A stretch of DNA of 48,278 bases from Anaerobiospirillum sp. NML120448 (lineage in GTDB: Bacteria; Pseudomonadota; Gammaproteobacteria; Enterobacterales; Succinivibrionaceae). Location of the stretch: positions 1 through 48,278 of the forward strand of contig NZ_JALKIM010000023.1 of assembly GCF_023050945.1 (NCBI RefSeq), written 5' to 3'. Of this stretch, positions 1-9,001 are shown piece by piece. The first letter of the stretch is position 1; every line of letters begins with the position of its first letter. The translations under genes were made by a program, and so were the position numbers. The notes under the pieces were generated by a model that saw only the letters and a list, made by a program, of their open reading frames with translations, was not told where the DNA came from and made no database searches.

Positions 1-60
1 CTTTAAAAGGTCATACAACAGTTCGATATCTGTCGATGTAATTTTACTATTGTTAGCCAT
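1..60 (-). CDS. Start of an unidentified gene, cut by window edge
   Basis: Only the first 20 codons lie in the window (MANNSKITSTDIELLYDLLK). The start is supported by a textbook AAGGAG Shine-Dalgarno on the minus strand (plus 67-72), six bases before the ATG at 58-60. It runs away from the flagellin genes. Homology to flagellin begins abruptly at about 128, so this gene and the roughly 67 bp beside it may belong to an inserted element, for example an insertion sequence, that removed the flagellin 5' end. The product cannot be named from 20 residues. Confidence 0.6.
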   Translation of the reverse strand, partial: MANNSKITSTDIELLYDLLK

Positions 61-127
61 TGCTAACTCCTTTTGATTTCAACTAAAACTTGCTTAATTG
101 TTTATATGATTATATTTTACTAGATCA

Positions 128-920
128 CATGAGAATTAACTCAGCCAAGGATGACGCAGCTGGCTTACAAATCGCAGATCGTTTAACCACCCAAATCAAC
201 GGCTTAAACCAAGGTAACCGTAATACCAATGACGGTATCGCTTTAGCTCAGACCATTGAAGGTGCTCTTGATGAGACCTCATCAATGCTCCAAAAGATTC
301 GTACCTTAGCCGTACAATCTGCCAACGGTACCAACACCGCCGATGACCGCAAGGCATTAAAGGCAGAAGCTAACGCTTTAATGAGTGAGATTTCTCGTAT
401 TGCTAAGCAGACTAAGTTTGGTGGCAAGTCCATTCTTAATGGCGCAACAGGTGCTGAGACCATTTATGGTTCACAAGCTGATAAAGCATCAAAGGGCGGT
501 AAGGTTACCCTCCAAGTAGGCGCTAATAAGGGTGATGAGGTTTCCTTTGACGTAGGTAATGCTACTTTCAGTATTATGGCAACTGCAGCAAATGTTGCAG
601 GTTGGAGTAAAACTAACGGTGTTTTACTTTCTACTGCCGAGAAGTCAAAAACTGTAATTGATCTTATGGACAAGATGATTGCAGCCGTTGACTCCCAGCG
701 TTCAGGCTTAGGTGCCATCCAAAATCGACTTGAGTCCTCTATCCGCAACCAATCTAACGTTGCTGCTAACCAATCTGATGCACGTAGCCGTATTCGTGAT
801 GCAGACTTCGCTGAAGAGTCTGCAAACTTAAGTCAGCAGTCCATCATCCAGCAGGCTGCTACTTCTATGTTAATGCAGGCTAACAGCCGTCCACAATTAG
901 CCCTCTCTATGCTTGGCTAA
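128..920 (+). pseudogene. fliC: Flagellin lacking its 5' end
   Basis: From base 128 the sequence matches the flagellin conserved N-domain starting at [19 protein letters not shown], and it runs through a variable centre to the standard C-terminus ending in PQLALSMLG. The first roughly 36 residues found in the two downstream copies ([11 protein letters not shown]...RLSSG), their promoter and their leader are missing. Upstream sequence is unrelated. The reading frame is open from a TTG at 90 through the junction, but there is no convincing Shine-Dalgarno. Flagellin needs both terminal helices to polymerise, so a product starting here should not assemble normally. It could serve as a silent donor for gene conversion, because its body is intact and highly similar to its neighbours. 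Confidence 0.75.
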
Positions 921-925
921 TTAAC

Positions 926-948
926 AATTATCTGATTTGCAGATAATT
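926..948 (+). terminator. Hairpin after first flagellin
   Basis: AATTATCTG and CAGATAATT form a 9-bp stem with a 5-base loop just after the stop codon. The same hairpin follows the second flagellin at about 1974-1996. It lacks a clean T-run and probably acts with the stronger stem at 954-990. Confidence 0.4.
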
Positions 949-951
949 TAA

Positions 952-990
952 GATCCCTTAAGCAAAATATACTGTCTTAAGGGATTATTT
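952..990 (+). terminator. Rho-independent terminator after first flagellin
   Basis: TCCCTTAAG (954-962) pairs with CTTAAGGGA (976-984) and is followed by TTATTT. An equivalent stem, TCCCTTAAG 2003-2011 with CTTAAGGGA 2025-2033 and TTCTTT, follows the second gene. Repetition of the whole spacer shows that each flagellin was copied with its terminator and leader. Confidence 0.7.
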
Positions 991-1004
991 ACAGATTAAG
1001 AATA

Positions 1005-1024
1005 GTTCTGTTAACAAATAGAAC
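1005..1024 (+). promoter_or_regulatory. Inverted repeat in flagellin leader
   Basis: GTTCT and AGAAC arms surround an A/T-rich centre about 25 bases before the ATG of the second flagellin. The matching site before the third flagellin (2054-2072) has longer, perfect 8-bp arms. The position, next to the AGAGG ribosome binding site, fits a leader stem-loop or an operator. Confidence 0.4.
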
Positions 1025-1048
1025 GAAAAGTATATAGAGGTACTAAAA

Positions 1049-1969
1049 ATGGCAGTTTATGTAAATACCAACGTTTCTTCATTAAATGGCCGTCGCTATT
1101 TAAATAACGTTCAAAACCAGTTAACTACTACTTATCAGCGCTTAAGCTCAGGCATGAGAATTAACTCAGCCAAGGACGACGCAGCTGGCTTACAAATCGC
1201 AGATCGCTTGACCACCCAAATCAATGGACTTAACCAAGGAAACCGCAATTCCAACGATGCTATCGCTTTAGCTCAGACCATGGAAGGTGCTCTTGATGAG
1301 ACCACCAACATGCTCCAAAAGATCCGTACTTTAGCAGTTCAAGCATCAAATGGTACCAATACCCAAGCAGATCGTGACGCTCTTCAACAAGAAGTAACCA
1401 GCTTATCAAATGAAATTAACCGTATTGCTGGTCAAACTAAGTTTGGCGGTCAAAATATCTTATTAAGCCATGGTAAGGGCATGCTTGATGCTAAAGGTCA
1501 AATCACTTTCCAAGTAGGCGCTAATAAAGGTGATGAGATCGTTCTTCAAGCTCTTACCTCTGGTTTTACTATGAGTGGTATTGCTACCAAAGCAGGCTTA
1601 GAGTTAAAGGATGCTGGTGCTGCTAAAGACACAGGATTAGTAAAAGGTAATAACAATGCTGGTGCTCGTTGGAGTGTATCAACTGCTGAGTCTGCCAAGA
1701 AGACCTTAGAGAACATTGATAAGTTCATTGCTACTGTAGACGGCAAGCGTGCTGACCTTGGTGCTTTCCAGAACAGATTAGAGTCCTCTATCCGCAATCA
1801 GGCTAATGTTTCAGCTAATCAGGCTGATGCTCGTAGCCGTATTCGTGATGCTGACTTTGCTGAAGAGTCTGCTGCTTTAAGCCAGCAGTCCATTATCCAG
1901 CAGGCTGCTACTTCCATGTTAATGCAGGCTAACAGCCGTCCACAATTAGCCCTCTCTATGCTTGGCTAA
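1049..1969 (+). CDS. fliC: Flagellin
   Basis: This is a 306-residue filament subunit, exported by the flagellar type III system and polymerised outside the cell. The conserved N-domain ([18 protein letters not shown], then [20 protein letters not shown]) covers about residues 1-140. The conserved C-domain ([19 protein letters not shown] to LSMLG) covers the last 90 or so. The short centre (about residues 145-215) differs from its two neighbours and is the surface-exposed part. The ATG is preceded by AGAGG at eight bases. Upstream is a spacer almost identical to that before the next gene, so this is a recent tandem duplication. Being short, it lacks large D2/D3 domains. Confidence 0.97.
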   Translation: MAVYVNTNVSSLNGRRYLNNVQNQLTTTYQRLSSGMRINSAKDDAAGLQIADRLTTQINGLNQGNRNSNDAIALAQTMEGALDETTNMLQKIRTLAVQASNGTNTQADRDALQQEVTSLSNEINRIAGQTKFGGQNILLSHGKGMLDAKGQITFQVGANKGDEIVLQALTSGFTMSGIATKAGLELKDAGAAKDTGLVKGNNNAGARWSVSTAESAKKTLENIDKFIATVDGKRADLGAFQNRLESSIRNQANVSANQADARSRIRDADFAEESAALSQQSIIQQAATSMLMQANSRPQLALSMLG

Positions 1970-2002
1970 TTAACAATTATCTGATTTGCAGATAATTTAA
2001 GA

Positions 2003-2039
2003 TCCCTTAAGCAAAATATACGGTCTTAAGGGATTCTTT
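2003..2039 (+). terminator. Rho-independent terminator after second flagellin
   Basis: TCCCTTAAG 2003-2011 pairs with CTTAAGGGA 2025-2033, followed by a T-rich tract. It is the duplicate of the stem at 954-990, with small loop differences. Confidence 0.7.
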
Positions 2040-2053
2040 ACAGATTAAGAATA

Positions 2054-2072
2054 GTTCTTTTAACAAAAGAAC
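2054..2072 (+). promoter_or_regulatory. Perfect palindrome in flagellin leader
   Basis: GTTCTTTT and AAAAGAAC form an 8-bp perfect stem separated by AAC, about 25 bases before the ATG. The arms differ from the copy at 1005-1024 on both sides, and here pairing is complete. Confidence 0.45.
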
Positions 2073-2096
2073 GAAAAGTATATAGAGGTACTAAAA

Positions 2097-3002
2097 ATGG
2101 CAGTTTATGTAAATACCAACGTTTCTTCATTAAATGGCCGTCGCTATTTAAATAATGTTCAGAACCAGTTAACTACTACCTATCAGAGACTATCTTCTGG
2201 TATGCGTATCAACTCTGCTAAAGACGACGCAGCTGGCTTACAAATCGCAGATCGCTTAACCACCCAAATCAATGGTCTTAATCAAGGTAACCGTAACTCT
2301 AACGATGCTATCGCTTTAGCTCAGACCATGGAAGGTGCTCTTGACGAGACCACCAACATGCTCCAAAAGATCCGTACTTTAGCAGTTCAGGCTTCTAATG
2401 GAACAAATACCGCCGAGGATCGCAAGGCACTTCAGCAAGAAGTTTCAAGTTTATCTGAGGAAATTAACCGTATTGCTGATCAAACTAAATTTGGTGGTCA
2501 ACAAATTTTAGCAGGAGCTGGTAAGGGTATCATTGGTGCTGCAGGTTCAGTTGCCTTCCAAGTAGGTGCTAATAAGGGTGACGAAATTGTTCTAAAAGGC
2601 TTTTCTGCAGGCTTTAAACTAAGTGGCATTGCTACTCACGCTGGTGTAAAGGGTGAGGGTGCTACCAAGTCTGGTTGGTTCGTTGATAACAACAAGAGCC
2701 GTTGGAGTGTTTCTACTGCTGATGCAGCTAAAACAACTTTAGCTAACATTGATAAGTTTATTGCTGCTGTTGACAGCAAGCGTGCTGATTTAGGAGCTTT
2801 CCAGAACAGATTAGAGTCCTCTATCCGCAATCAGGCTAATGTTTCAGCTAACCAGGCTGATGCTCGCAGCCGTATTCGTGATGCTGACTTTGCTGAAGAG
2901 TCTGCTGCCTTAAGCCAGCAGTCCATTATCCAGCAGGCTGCTACTTCCATGTTAATGCAGGCTAACAGCCGTCCACAATTAGCTCTCTCTATGCTTGGCT
3001 AA
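2097..3002 (+). CDS. fliC: Flagellin
   Basis: This is a 301-residue filament subunit. The first 115 or so residues are nearly identical to the preceding gene. The last 90, ending [12 protein letters not shown], are essentially the same in all three copies. The middle (about residues 140-210, around [20 protein letters not shown] and the segment after it) is distinct. The ATG has the same AGAGG leader as the upstream copy. High-identity ends with a divergent centre are what recombination between copies would need and produce. Transcription ends at the strong hairpin at 3041-3080. Confidence 0.97.
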   Translation: MAVYVNTNVSSLNGRRYLNNVQNQLTTTYQRLSSGMRINSAKDDAAGLQIADRLTTQINGLNQGNRNSNDAIALAQTMEGALDETTNMLQKIRTLAVQASNGTNTAEDRKALQQEVSSLSEEINRIADQTKFGGQQILAGAGKGIIGAAGSVAFQVGANKGDEIVLKGFSAGFKLSGIATHAGVKGEGATKSGWFVDNNKSRWSVSTADAAKTTLANIDKFIAAVDSKRADLGAFQNRLESSIRNQANVSANQADARSRIRDADFAEESAALSQQSIIQQAATSMLMQANSRPQLALSMLG

Positions 3003-3040
3003 TTAATAGGATAGTGTTTAGCTATTAACCTTTTGGGTTG

Positions 3041-3080
3041 AAAAAACAGGCTCTTACTTTATAGTTTGAGCCTGTTTTTT
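3041..3080 (+). terminator. Strong terminator after flagellin array
   Basis: The arms at 3041-3053 (AAAAAACAGGCTC) and 3068-3080 (GAGCCTGTTTTTT) are a perfect 13-bp inverted repeat with a T-run. It can act in both directions and closes the flagellin array. Confidence 0.9.
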
Positions 3081-3687
3081 GTTTTGGCTGTTAGTTGTTT
3101 TTCTAAGACCTCAAATAAGGCTACCTCAAAGAGATTTTGCCTAGAGGTTTAGTTAAGGAGCGAGTAGTTGCCTTAAGAGGCCCTTTAGAGGCATTTATAG
3201 GGGCTTTATTGCCTTTAGATGACCTTAGATAGGTCATAGTTGTCATTGTGCCTTTTAGAGGGCTCTAGAGGCCTGTATTGGGCTTGTATTAAATTTGAGT
3301 ATTATGGCAAGAAAGATTTGCCTATGAGTCCTTTAAGGAAAGTGTAGTTTCCTAGCTTCTATTAATCATAAATTGGGTAGTCATTAAAGCAGGCTATTAA
3401 TTCTTTAAGGAAAGCGTGGTGGCCTCAGGAGGCCTTTATAGGGCTTGTATGGCTTTTAGATGACTTTAGGTATCATTGTGCCTTTAAGGGGCTCTGTGAG
3501 TCTTATAGCGCCTTTGAGCACTTTAAGTGATAGTAGTGGTTTAGAGGATACTTGAATGCCTTGGAATGCCTTGTAGAGGGCTTATGGTGGGTGTGGAGGA
3601 TAGGAGGGCTGCGTCAGCGCCAGCGCCAGCGCAGCTGCGCCAGCTGGTGCCAGCGGCGACAGCTGGGCTGTCGGCGTGGCGGTAGGG
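3081..3687. repeat. Non-coding spacer with degenerate direct repeat and GC-rich tail
   Basis: I see no gene. The block at about 3152-3270 (AGGAGCGAGTAGTTGCC... GCCTTTAGATGACC... TCATTGTGCC) recurs in weakened form at about 3405-3500 (AGGAAAGCGTGGTGGCC... GCTTTTAGATGACT... TCATTGTGCC), a period near 250 bp. Short units such as AGAGGC, GGGCTT and CCTTTAG recur throughout. From about 3610 to 3682 the composition switches to GC-rich sequence of CAGCGC units containing the palindrome GCGCAGCTGCGC, just past the sanA stop codon. Confidence 0.55.
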
Positions 3688-4617
3688 TTAGTTGGTGCTT
3701 GTTTCTTTGAAGTGGTCTTGGTCTCTTTGAACCAATTGCTCGAATTGCTGTTTGGCAATTTGTTTTTGTTTTAAGAAAGCAGCGGCATCGGTTTGCTCTT
3801 TGCTTGGTTGGAGAGCTACTTTAATGCCATGGTTGAGGGCAAAGGCTGACATGGTTGGCTGTTTTGGCTTAGAGGTAGCTGTTTTAGGCATGTTGCTAGG
3901 CTCTTTAGGCATTGGGCTATTGCCAATTTGAATAGGATCGCCTAAAAAGGTTGGCTGCGTATTAAAGAAATAAACATCAAAAATACACTTAATGCGGGCA
4001 AAAAACTCTCTGACATAAACAATGTAGTGAGAAAGTTTAGAGCTTGGATCGGCAGCATTAAAACCAATAGCATTCATACCTTCGTTTTTAGCAATAAAGA
4101 GAGCACGCTCATTTTGAAATTCTTGGGAAATGATAGTGACATCTTTGAGCATAAAAACTTTAGAAGCACGTGCTACTGAGTCTATAGTAGAAAAGCCAGC
4201 ATAATCAGCTACAATGCGATCTTTTGGTACACCTGCCTTGATTAAAGCAAGGGTCATTTGACGTGGCTCATTATAAGAGGCGTGGCGATTATCTCCTGAT
4301 ACTAAAATATAGTCGATTTTGCCACGATTATAAAGTAAGGCAGCAGCTCTAATACGATTCATAAAGAAAGGATTAGTATTACCATCTGACATTAAAGAGG
4401 AGGTACCTAAAAGTAGTCCTACTTCGTTGTAAGGTAAATCATGCAAAGAATCGTAGGTATCAAAGCTATAGCTGGAGATCCTAAATAAGGAAAGCACCAT
4501 AAATATAGCAAAGCATAAGATGCTTAATACTATTAAATAGCATAAGGCACTAAAAAAGTTGCCAAATTCGCGCTCAAAGCCATTTGAGTCTCTTGAATTT
4601 CCTTTTTTATATGCCAT
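3688..4617 (-). CDS. sanA: SanA/YdcF-family (DUF218) inner-membrane protein
   Basis: This protein of about 309 residues has one N-terminal membrane segment (about residues 25-46) and a DUF218 domain. The order of motifs is that of E. coli SanA: LLGTSS, then LVSGDNRHASYNEP, DYAGFSTIDSV, QEFQNERALFIA, REFFARIK and finally QPTFLGDPI. SanA is linked to envelope barrier function and vancomycin sensitivity; its reaction is unknown. The C-terminus is extended by about 90 Pro/Lys/Gln-rich residues. The ATG at 4617 has AGGA at a proper distance and is preferred over the TTG two codons upstream. Confidence 0.85.
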   Translation of the reverse strand: MAYKKGNSRDSNGFEREFGNFFSALCYLIVLSILCFAIFMVLSLFRISSYSFDTYDSLHDLPYNEVGLLLGTSSLMSDGNTNPFFMNRIRAAALLYNRGKIDYILVSGDNRHASYNEPRQMTLALIKAGVPKDRIVADYAGFSTIDSVARASKVFMLKDVTIISQEFQNERALFIAKNEGMNAIGFNAADPSSKLSHYIVYVREFFARIKCIFDVYFFNTQPTFLGDPIQIGNSPMPKEPSNMPKTATSKPKQPTMSAFALNHGIKVALQPSKEQTDAAAFLKQKQIAKQQFEQLVQRDQDHFKETSTN

Positions 4618-4670
4618 GTTCAATCCTTTAATGATGCCAAGTCTAGAGTAATAAGGTTAATAAAGAGCTC

Positions 4671-4952
4671 TTAGAGAAGATGCTTTACAAAATCGAATTT
4701 TGGTAATTTATCGTAGAGCATTTCCATTTGCTCGGCGCTATCAAAGCGTACTCTTAAAGTATAAGAGGTGTATTTGCCGTTAGCTGATTGACGTGAATCA
4801 ATTACGCCATCGATACCAGTTGACTCTGGAATAAGCTTGTTAATATTATCGATTAAGCGCTCTGGTTGACTTTCGTCAGACATAACAATGATACGTAAAT
4901 GCTGATCGCAAGGAAACTCTAAGAGTTCCTTAAACTTATACTGTAAAGCCAT
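4671..4952 (-). CDS. ybeD: YbeD-like DUF493 protein
   Basis: This 93-residue protein has the family layout: KFKELLEFPCDQ near the N-terminus, then a ferredoxin-like alpha/beta fold, and a C-terminal LYDKLPKFDFVKHLL that parallels the LYEELGKIDIVRMVL end of E. coli YbeD. The molecular role is unknown. It lies downstream of dacA, as in E. coli where ybeD follows dacA, which supports the assignment. Unlike E. coli, no lipB follows; sanA is next. Confidence 0.85.
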   Translation of the reverse strand: MALQYKFKELLEFPCDQHLRIIVMSDESQPERLIDNINKLIPESTGIDGVIDSRQSANGKYTSYTLRVRFDSAEQMEMLYDKLPKFDFVKHLL

Positions 4953-5057
4953 AAATATTGTCCAAATAATATTTTGTAATTATGAAATAAAGCCCCTTAA
5001 TTCTAGCAAGAACTAAGAGGCATATTTGAGTTGTGCCATAAAATATATGGCAAGCTC

Positions 5058-6371
5058 TTAGCTGCCAATAGCCATTAATAGCTTATCCCACATTCTGGAG
5101 AAGAAGCCGCCCTCCCCGATAGAGTTGGTAGCAACTAATGGGTACTTAGCTAATACTTTATCATTAAGCTTAAATTCAATAACACCTAACTGATCTCCTG
5201 CATTAATAGGAGCGACAAAAGTAGCTTGGTTAAGTGCATAGCTAATCTTAATGCTTTGCTGAGCACCACGAGGGATCATTAAGGTTACAGGATTATTAAC
5301 TGCTAAATTAACGATATCACTATCGCCCATGCGAACTTCACGAGTTAGTAAGGTCTTGCCTGGGGCAAAAGGCTCATAAGACTCAAAATAGCGGAAGCCG
5401 TAATTGAGCATTTGCTTAGAGAATGAGGCACGATCAGGTTCACTCTTAGCTCCAATAACAGTGCCGATTAAGCGCATATTGCCTTGAACTGATGAAGATA
5501 CTAAGTTGTAACCTACGGCTGATAAGTGACCAGTCTTAATGCCATCTACGTTGATAGTAGTATCCCATAAGAGGCGATTACGATTGGTTTGCTTAATACC
5601 GTTAAAGGTAAATTCCTTTTGGCTATAAAGCTTGTACTCATCTGGTAAATCTCTAATAAGAGCACGACCTAATAAAGCCATATCATAGGCAGTAGAGTAG
5701 TTCTGCTCATCAAAGAGACCATGAACATTGGCAAAGTGAGTGTTATTAAGGCCTAGCTGACGGGCATAGGTGTTCATTACAGACACAAAGCCATCCTCAG
5801 AGCCAGCTAAAACAATAGCTAAAGCTACGCAAGCATCGTTACCTGATTGAATAACAATGCCTTTATTAAGATCACTGACCTTAACTTTTTTGCCCACCTC
5901 AATAAACATCTTGGAGCTATCGGCATATTTATCTAAAGCAGCCCAGGCGTTCTTAGGAATAGTCACATAGCTTTCAGGATCTAAGCGGCCTGCTTTAATT
6001 TCCATACCAATGACGTAAGAGGTCATCATTTTGGTTAAAGAGGCTGGCCAAATGCGCTTATGCTGATCGTGTTCAAACAATACCTGACCAGTAGCATAGT
6101 CCATTAGCACCCATGATTCAGCATTAAAAGTAGGGGCCTCAGGAATAATAATAGGGGCATTGGTAGGAGAATTAGCTGCATCCACGGTAGCAATGGCAGG
6201 AGCATTGTTAGGGCCAGCATTCTGTTGCGCCCTTACAGCTGCAAAAGGATCAGGGATGTCCTCAGCGTGAACCACGCCAGAGGCCATGATAGTGGCGCTA
6301 CATAAAGCAACTACTGAACACCAGCGCTTTAAATTAGTGCTCATCACTTTACAATCGAGCTTGCGATCCAT
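5058..6371 (-). CDS. dacA: D-alanyl-D-alanine carboxypeptidase (PBP5/6 type)
   Basis: This periplasmic enzyme removes the terminal D-Ala from peptidoglycan stem pentapeptides. It has about 437 residues. The signal peptide ends GVVHA before EDIPDPF. The three active-site motifs are present: SLTK near residue 111, SGN (in IQSGNDACVALA) and KTG (in DGIKTGHLSAVG). The C-terminus GGFFSRMWDKLL matches the amphipathic anchor of E. coli DacA. The ATG at 6371 has GGAG at six bases. A second in-frame ATG at 6344 would give a more usual signal peptide. The mature N-terminus carries an Asn/Ala/Pro-rich linker of about 40 residues. rlpA ends 34 bp upstream, suggesting co-transcription. Confidence 0.95.
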   Translation of the reverse strand: MDRKLDCKVMSTNLKRWCSVVALCSATIMASGVVHAEDIPDPFAAVRAQQNAGPNNAPAIATVDAANSPTNAPIIIPEAPTFNAESWVLMDYATGQVLFEHDQHKRIWPASLTKMMTSYVIGMEIKAGRLDPESYVTIPKNAWAALDKYADSSKMFIEVGKKVKVSDLNKGIVIQSGNDACVALAIVLAGSEDGFVSVMNTYARQLGLNNTHFANVHGLFDEQNYSTAYDMALLGRALIRDLPDEYKLYSQKEFTFNGIKQTNRNRLLWDTTINVDGIKTGHLSAVGYNLVSSSVQGNMRLIGTVIGAKSEPDRASFSKQMLNYGFRYFESYEPFAPGKTLLTREVRMGDSDIVNLAVNNPVTLMIPRGAQQSIKISYALNQATFVAPINAGDQLGVIEFKLNDKVLAKYPLVATNSIGEGGFFSRMWDKLLMAIGS

Positions 6372-6405
6372 TATGTTCTCCGAAATGTAAGATAGAAAAA
6401 TTCGA

Positions 6406-7608
6406 TTATAGGCGCTTAATAAAGGCATCTGAGTGACCTAATTGTTTCATATACTCTAAGGTAGTATTTAGGTCAGACTCTTGTAGTGGTCCTACACGCA
6501 CACGGAATAAGCCATCCTCTGGCATGATAACTACAGGCAATGGAGTATGCTTTTGTAGGCGATCACGCAAAGCAGCAGCTCTTTGTGCTGTTGAGGAGCT
6601 AAATACCTGAACATAGCTAGCATTGAAAGTTGGGGTAGCTACAGGATTAGCGTACTCAATAGTGTAGTTATTAGGAATTACCTCTGGAGGTGCAGGGTAA
6701 TTGATTGTATCAATTTGCTCATCAATAACCTGACCAGATGAGTTGGTAGAGGTTACAGTACGAGTTACTGATGAACTATTGTTCTTTTGGGCAGCGTTTA
6801 TTAATTGGCCAGCAATAGATAGTCCTGCGCCAACAGCTGCGGCAGTAGTATTAGGATTGGCCTTACCGTTATTCTTAACCTCTGACCAATATTGGCCAAT
6901 ATCCTCTAAGTTATCTTGGTTCTTTTGGCTAATGACCTTATCAACTACGCCATTAAAGATTTGTTGTCCAATATTAGAGCCTTGAGTTTTATCAGAGATA
7001 TTGCCACCACGAATATCAATCAGCTCAAGTTTTACCTTGGCAGTGCCTTTCTTGGTCATATCAATGGCTTTAGCAGCGCCTTCTGATAAATCGATAATAC
7101 GACTACCATGGAAAGGACCACGATCATTAACTCTTACAATTACTGTTTTGCCATTTTCAAGGTTGGAAACTTTTACGAATGAAGGTAGTGGGAGGTTTTT
7201 ATGAGCAGCGGTATAGCCTTTTTGGTTATAAACCTCACCATTAGAGGTTTTGTTACCATGAAAGCCAGGGCCATACCAAGAGGCGGTGCCAACTTCTTGA
7301 TAGGAATTGCAACCTGTCCATACCATATAGTTTTGACCTAATACAGTATAGTCTTTGTTACCACCACGTGATACAGGCTCATATTTAGGAGTAGCACCCC
7401 TAACACCCTTAATAACGACTTTTTCAGTCTGAGGATAAGGACGTGTTTTATTTGGGCCAGTACCGTAGGTATAACCATCACCTGCTTTGGAACCATGGGT
7501 CTTAGTAACTACATCAGAGGTGCTTTCGCAGCCATTAAGCATCATGGTGGAACAACCTAAAAGCAGGGCAAAAAAGGCTCCGCTTATCTTTAACTTATTA
7601 ACTCTCAT
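6406..7608 (-). CDS. rlpA: RlpA septal-ring lipoprotein / lytic transglycosylase family
   Basis: This lipoprotein of about 400 residues has lipobox LNGC after a short signal sequence. A double-psi beta-barrel domain follows (GTASWYGPGFHGNKTSNGE ... VRVNDRGPFHGSRIIDLS). It contains the conserved H and D residues tied to glycan cleavage in RlpA family members. A long Asn/Thr-rich linker leads to a C-terminal SPOR domain (YVQVFSSSTAQRAAALRDRL ... LFRVRVGPL), which binds denuded septal peptidoglycan. The ATG at 7608 is chosen because it starts the signal sequence. The gene order rlpA-dacA-ybeD matches E. coli. Confidence 0.95.
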   Translation of the reverse strand: MRVNKLKISGAFFALLLGCSTMMLNGCESTSDVVTKTHGSKAGDGYTYGTGPNKTRPYPQTEKVVIKGVRGATPKYEPVSRGGNKDYTVLGQNYMVWTGCNSYQEVGTASWYGPGFHGNKTSNGEVYNQKGYTAAHKNLPLPSFVKVSNLENGKTVIVRVNDRGPFHGSRIIDLSEGAAKAIDMTKKGTAKVKLELIDIRGGNISDKTQGSNIGQQIFNGVVDKVISQKNQDNLEDIGQYWSEVKNNGKANPNTTAAAVGAGLSIAGQLINAAQKNNSSSVTRTVTSTNSSGQVIDEQIDTINYPAPPEVIPNNYTIEYANPVATPTFNASYVQVFSSSTAQRAAALRDRLQKHTPLPVVIMPEDGLFRVRVGPLQESDLNTTLEYMKQLGHSDAFIKRL

Positions 7609-7739
7609 TACTTTACAAATTTCACAACAATAATATGTAAAAACTACCTTAGATAAATACAATAGCAAAGCCTACTGGGCGGTTAGGCGAAGTAGGCTTA
7701 GGTTAAATAGGCTTAAGTAATAATGATTACCACAAACAA

Positions 7740-8804
7740 TTAAGGGTTTTTGCCGCTAGGGCTCACATACTCACCTTTTAATAATTTAGCCTCTTGGTAA
7801 CCCATAGCAATGGCCTCTGAAAGCTCAAATACAGCACGGGCATATAATGGGCTCTTATTGTAGCGAGTAATAGTGTTAAAGTTATTTAATGCTACTTGAT
7901 ACTCAAAAGAACCATCAGCAAGCTCAAAAGAGTAAAGTCGTATATTTTGATCTGCACTTAGAGCTACTTTGGTAGTGATGCCAGCAGCAGTTAACTCTTT
8001 AGGAGTAAGTTTCCACTCTTTTTTCATGAGGCTATCTAAAGTAGCCTTTGAAACAGGCTTACCGTTAACTCCCTTTAAATGAGCAGGATAGGTAACTCCA
8101 GCACCTAAAATCCAACCATGCTCCTTAAAATAGTTAGCAACTGAGCCAATAGCGTCTACTGGGTTGCTAAATAAGTCAACATGGCCATCGCTATCAAAAT
8201 CGATAGCAAAGTTTAAATAGGAACTTGGCATAAATTGACCCATACCCATAGCACCAGCATAAGAACCTAGAGTATCAGTCAAAGCCCAACCTTCACGATT
8301 GGCTAATTTTACGTAGTTAGCAAATTCCTTAGAAAAATAAGCCGAACGCTTAGGATAGTGGAAGCCTAAGGTATAAAGAGCGTCTAAAACTTTCCATGAG
8401 CCCATATTTTGGCCATAGAAAGTCTCTACACCAATAATGGCGCAAATAACCTCAGGCGCTACTCCTAATTCTCTTTGAGCTGCTAATAAGGTTTGCTCAT
8501 GCTTTAAGTAAAAATCGACACCGCCATTAATACGCTTATCAGTGATGAATAGCTTGCGGTACATATGCCAAGGCTTGCCCTCATAAGGACGATTCATGGC
8601 ATCAATAATCTTTTGCTGGTAAGTCGCCTGAGTAATAGCTTGATCTAGTAAAGCACGATCAATTGAGGCATAACGAGCCAATTCATTAAGATCAGGTTCA
8701 TTGCCTGTTGCTGCGCTTGCGTTACCACTAAAAGCAGCACAAGCTAAGCTCAAGCTTAAGCCAAGGCTTAAGGCTGTTTTAGATAACGAGTTGGAAAATC
8801 TCAT
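7740..8804 (-). CDS. mltB: MltB-family lytic murein transglycosylase
   Basis: The mature enzyme cleaves the MurNAc-GlcNAc bond of peptidoglycan in the periplasm. It is 354 residues from the ATG at 8804. The SLT_2/MltB fold shows the catalytic Glu in IIGVETFYGQNMG, and the GAMGMGQFMPSSY and DFDSDGHVDLF motifs. The signal peptide ends SGNASA before ATGNEP. No canonical lipobox is present, so this is probably a soluble form rather than a lipoprotein like E. coli MltB. Co-location with rlpA and dacA groups three peptidoglycan-trimming enzymes. Confidence 0.93.
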   Translation of the reverse strand: MRFSNSLSKTALSLGLSLSLACAAFSGNASAATGNEPDLNELARYASIDRALLDQAITQATYQQKIIDAMNRPYEGKPWHMYRKLFITDKRINGGVDFYLKHEQTLLAAQRELGVAPEVICAIIGVETFYGQNMGSWKVLDALYTLGFHYPKRSAYFSKEFANYVKLANREGWALTDTLGSYAGAMGMGQFMPSSYLNFAIDFDSDGHVDLFSNPVDAIGSVANYFKEHGWILGAGVTYPAHLKGVNGKPVSKATLDSLMKKEWKLTPKELTAAGITTKVALSADQNIRLYSFELADGSFEYQVALNNFNTITRYNKSPLYARAVFELSEAIAMGYQEAKLLKGEYVSPSGKNP

Positions 8805-9001
8805 AATTAACACTCAATATTCAATAAAGACCCAGACGAAATGCGTTTTTAAGGCGCTGTGTTTTAGGCACAAAAAGATATCACAAAGAACTAAATGAAA
8901 ATAGTACACTTTGAGATTTTTGTCGTTAAAGCGCTAAAAAACCCGCCTTATTATACTTACCAAAGATTAGGCTAAAGATAGGAGTCAGTAATAAACTCAA
9001 G

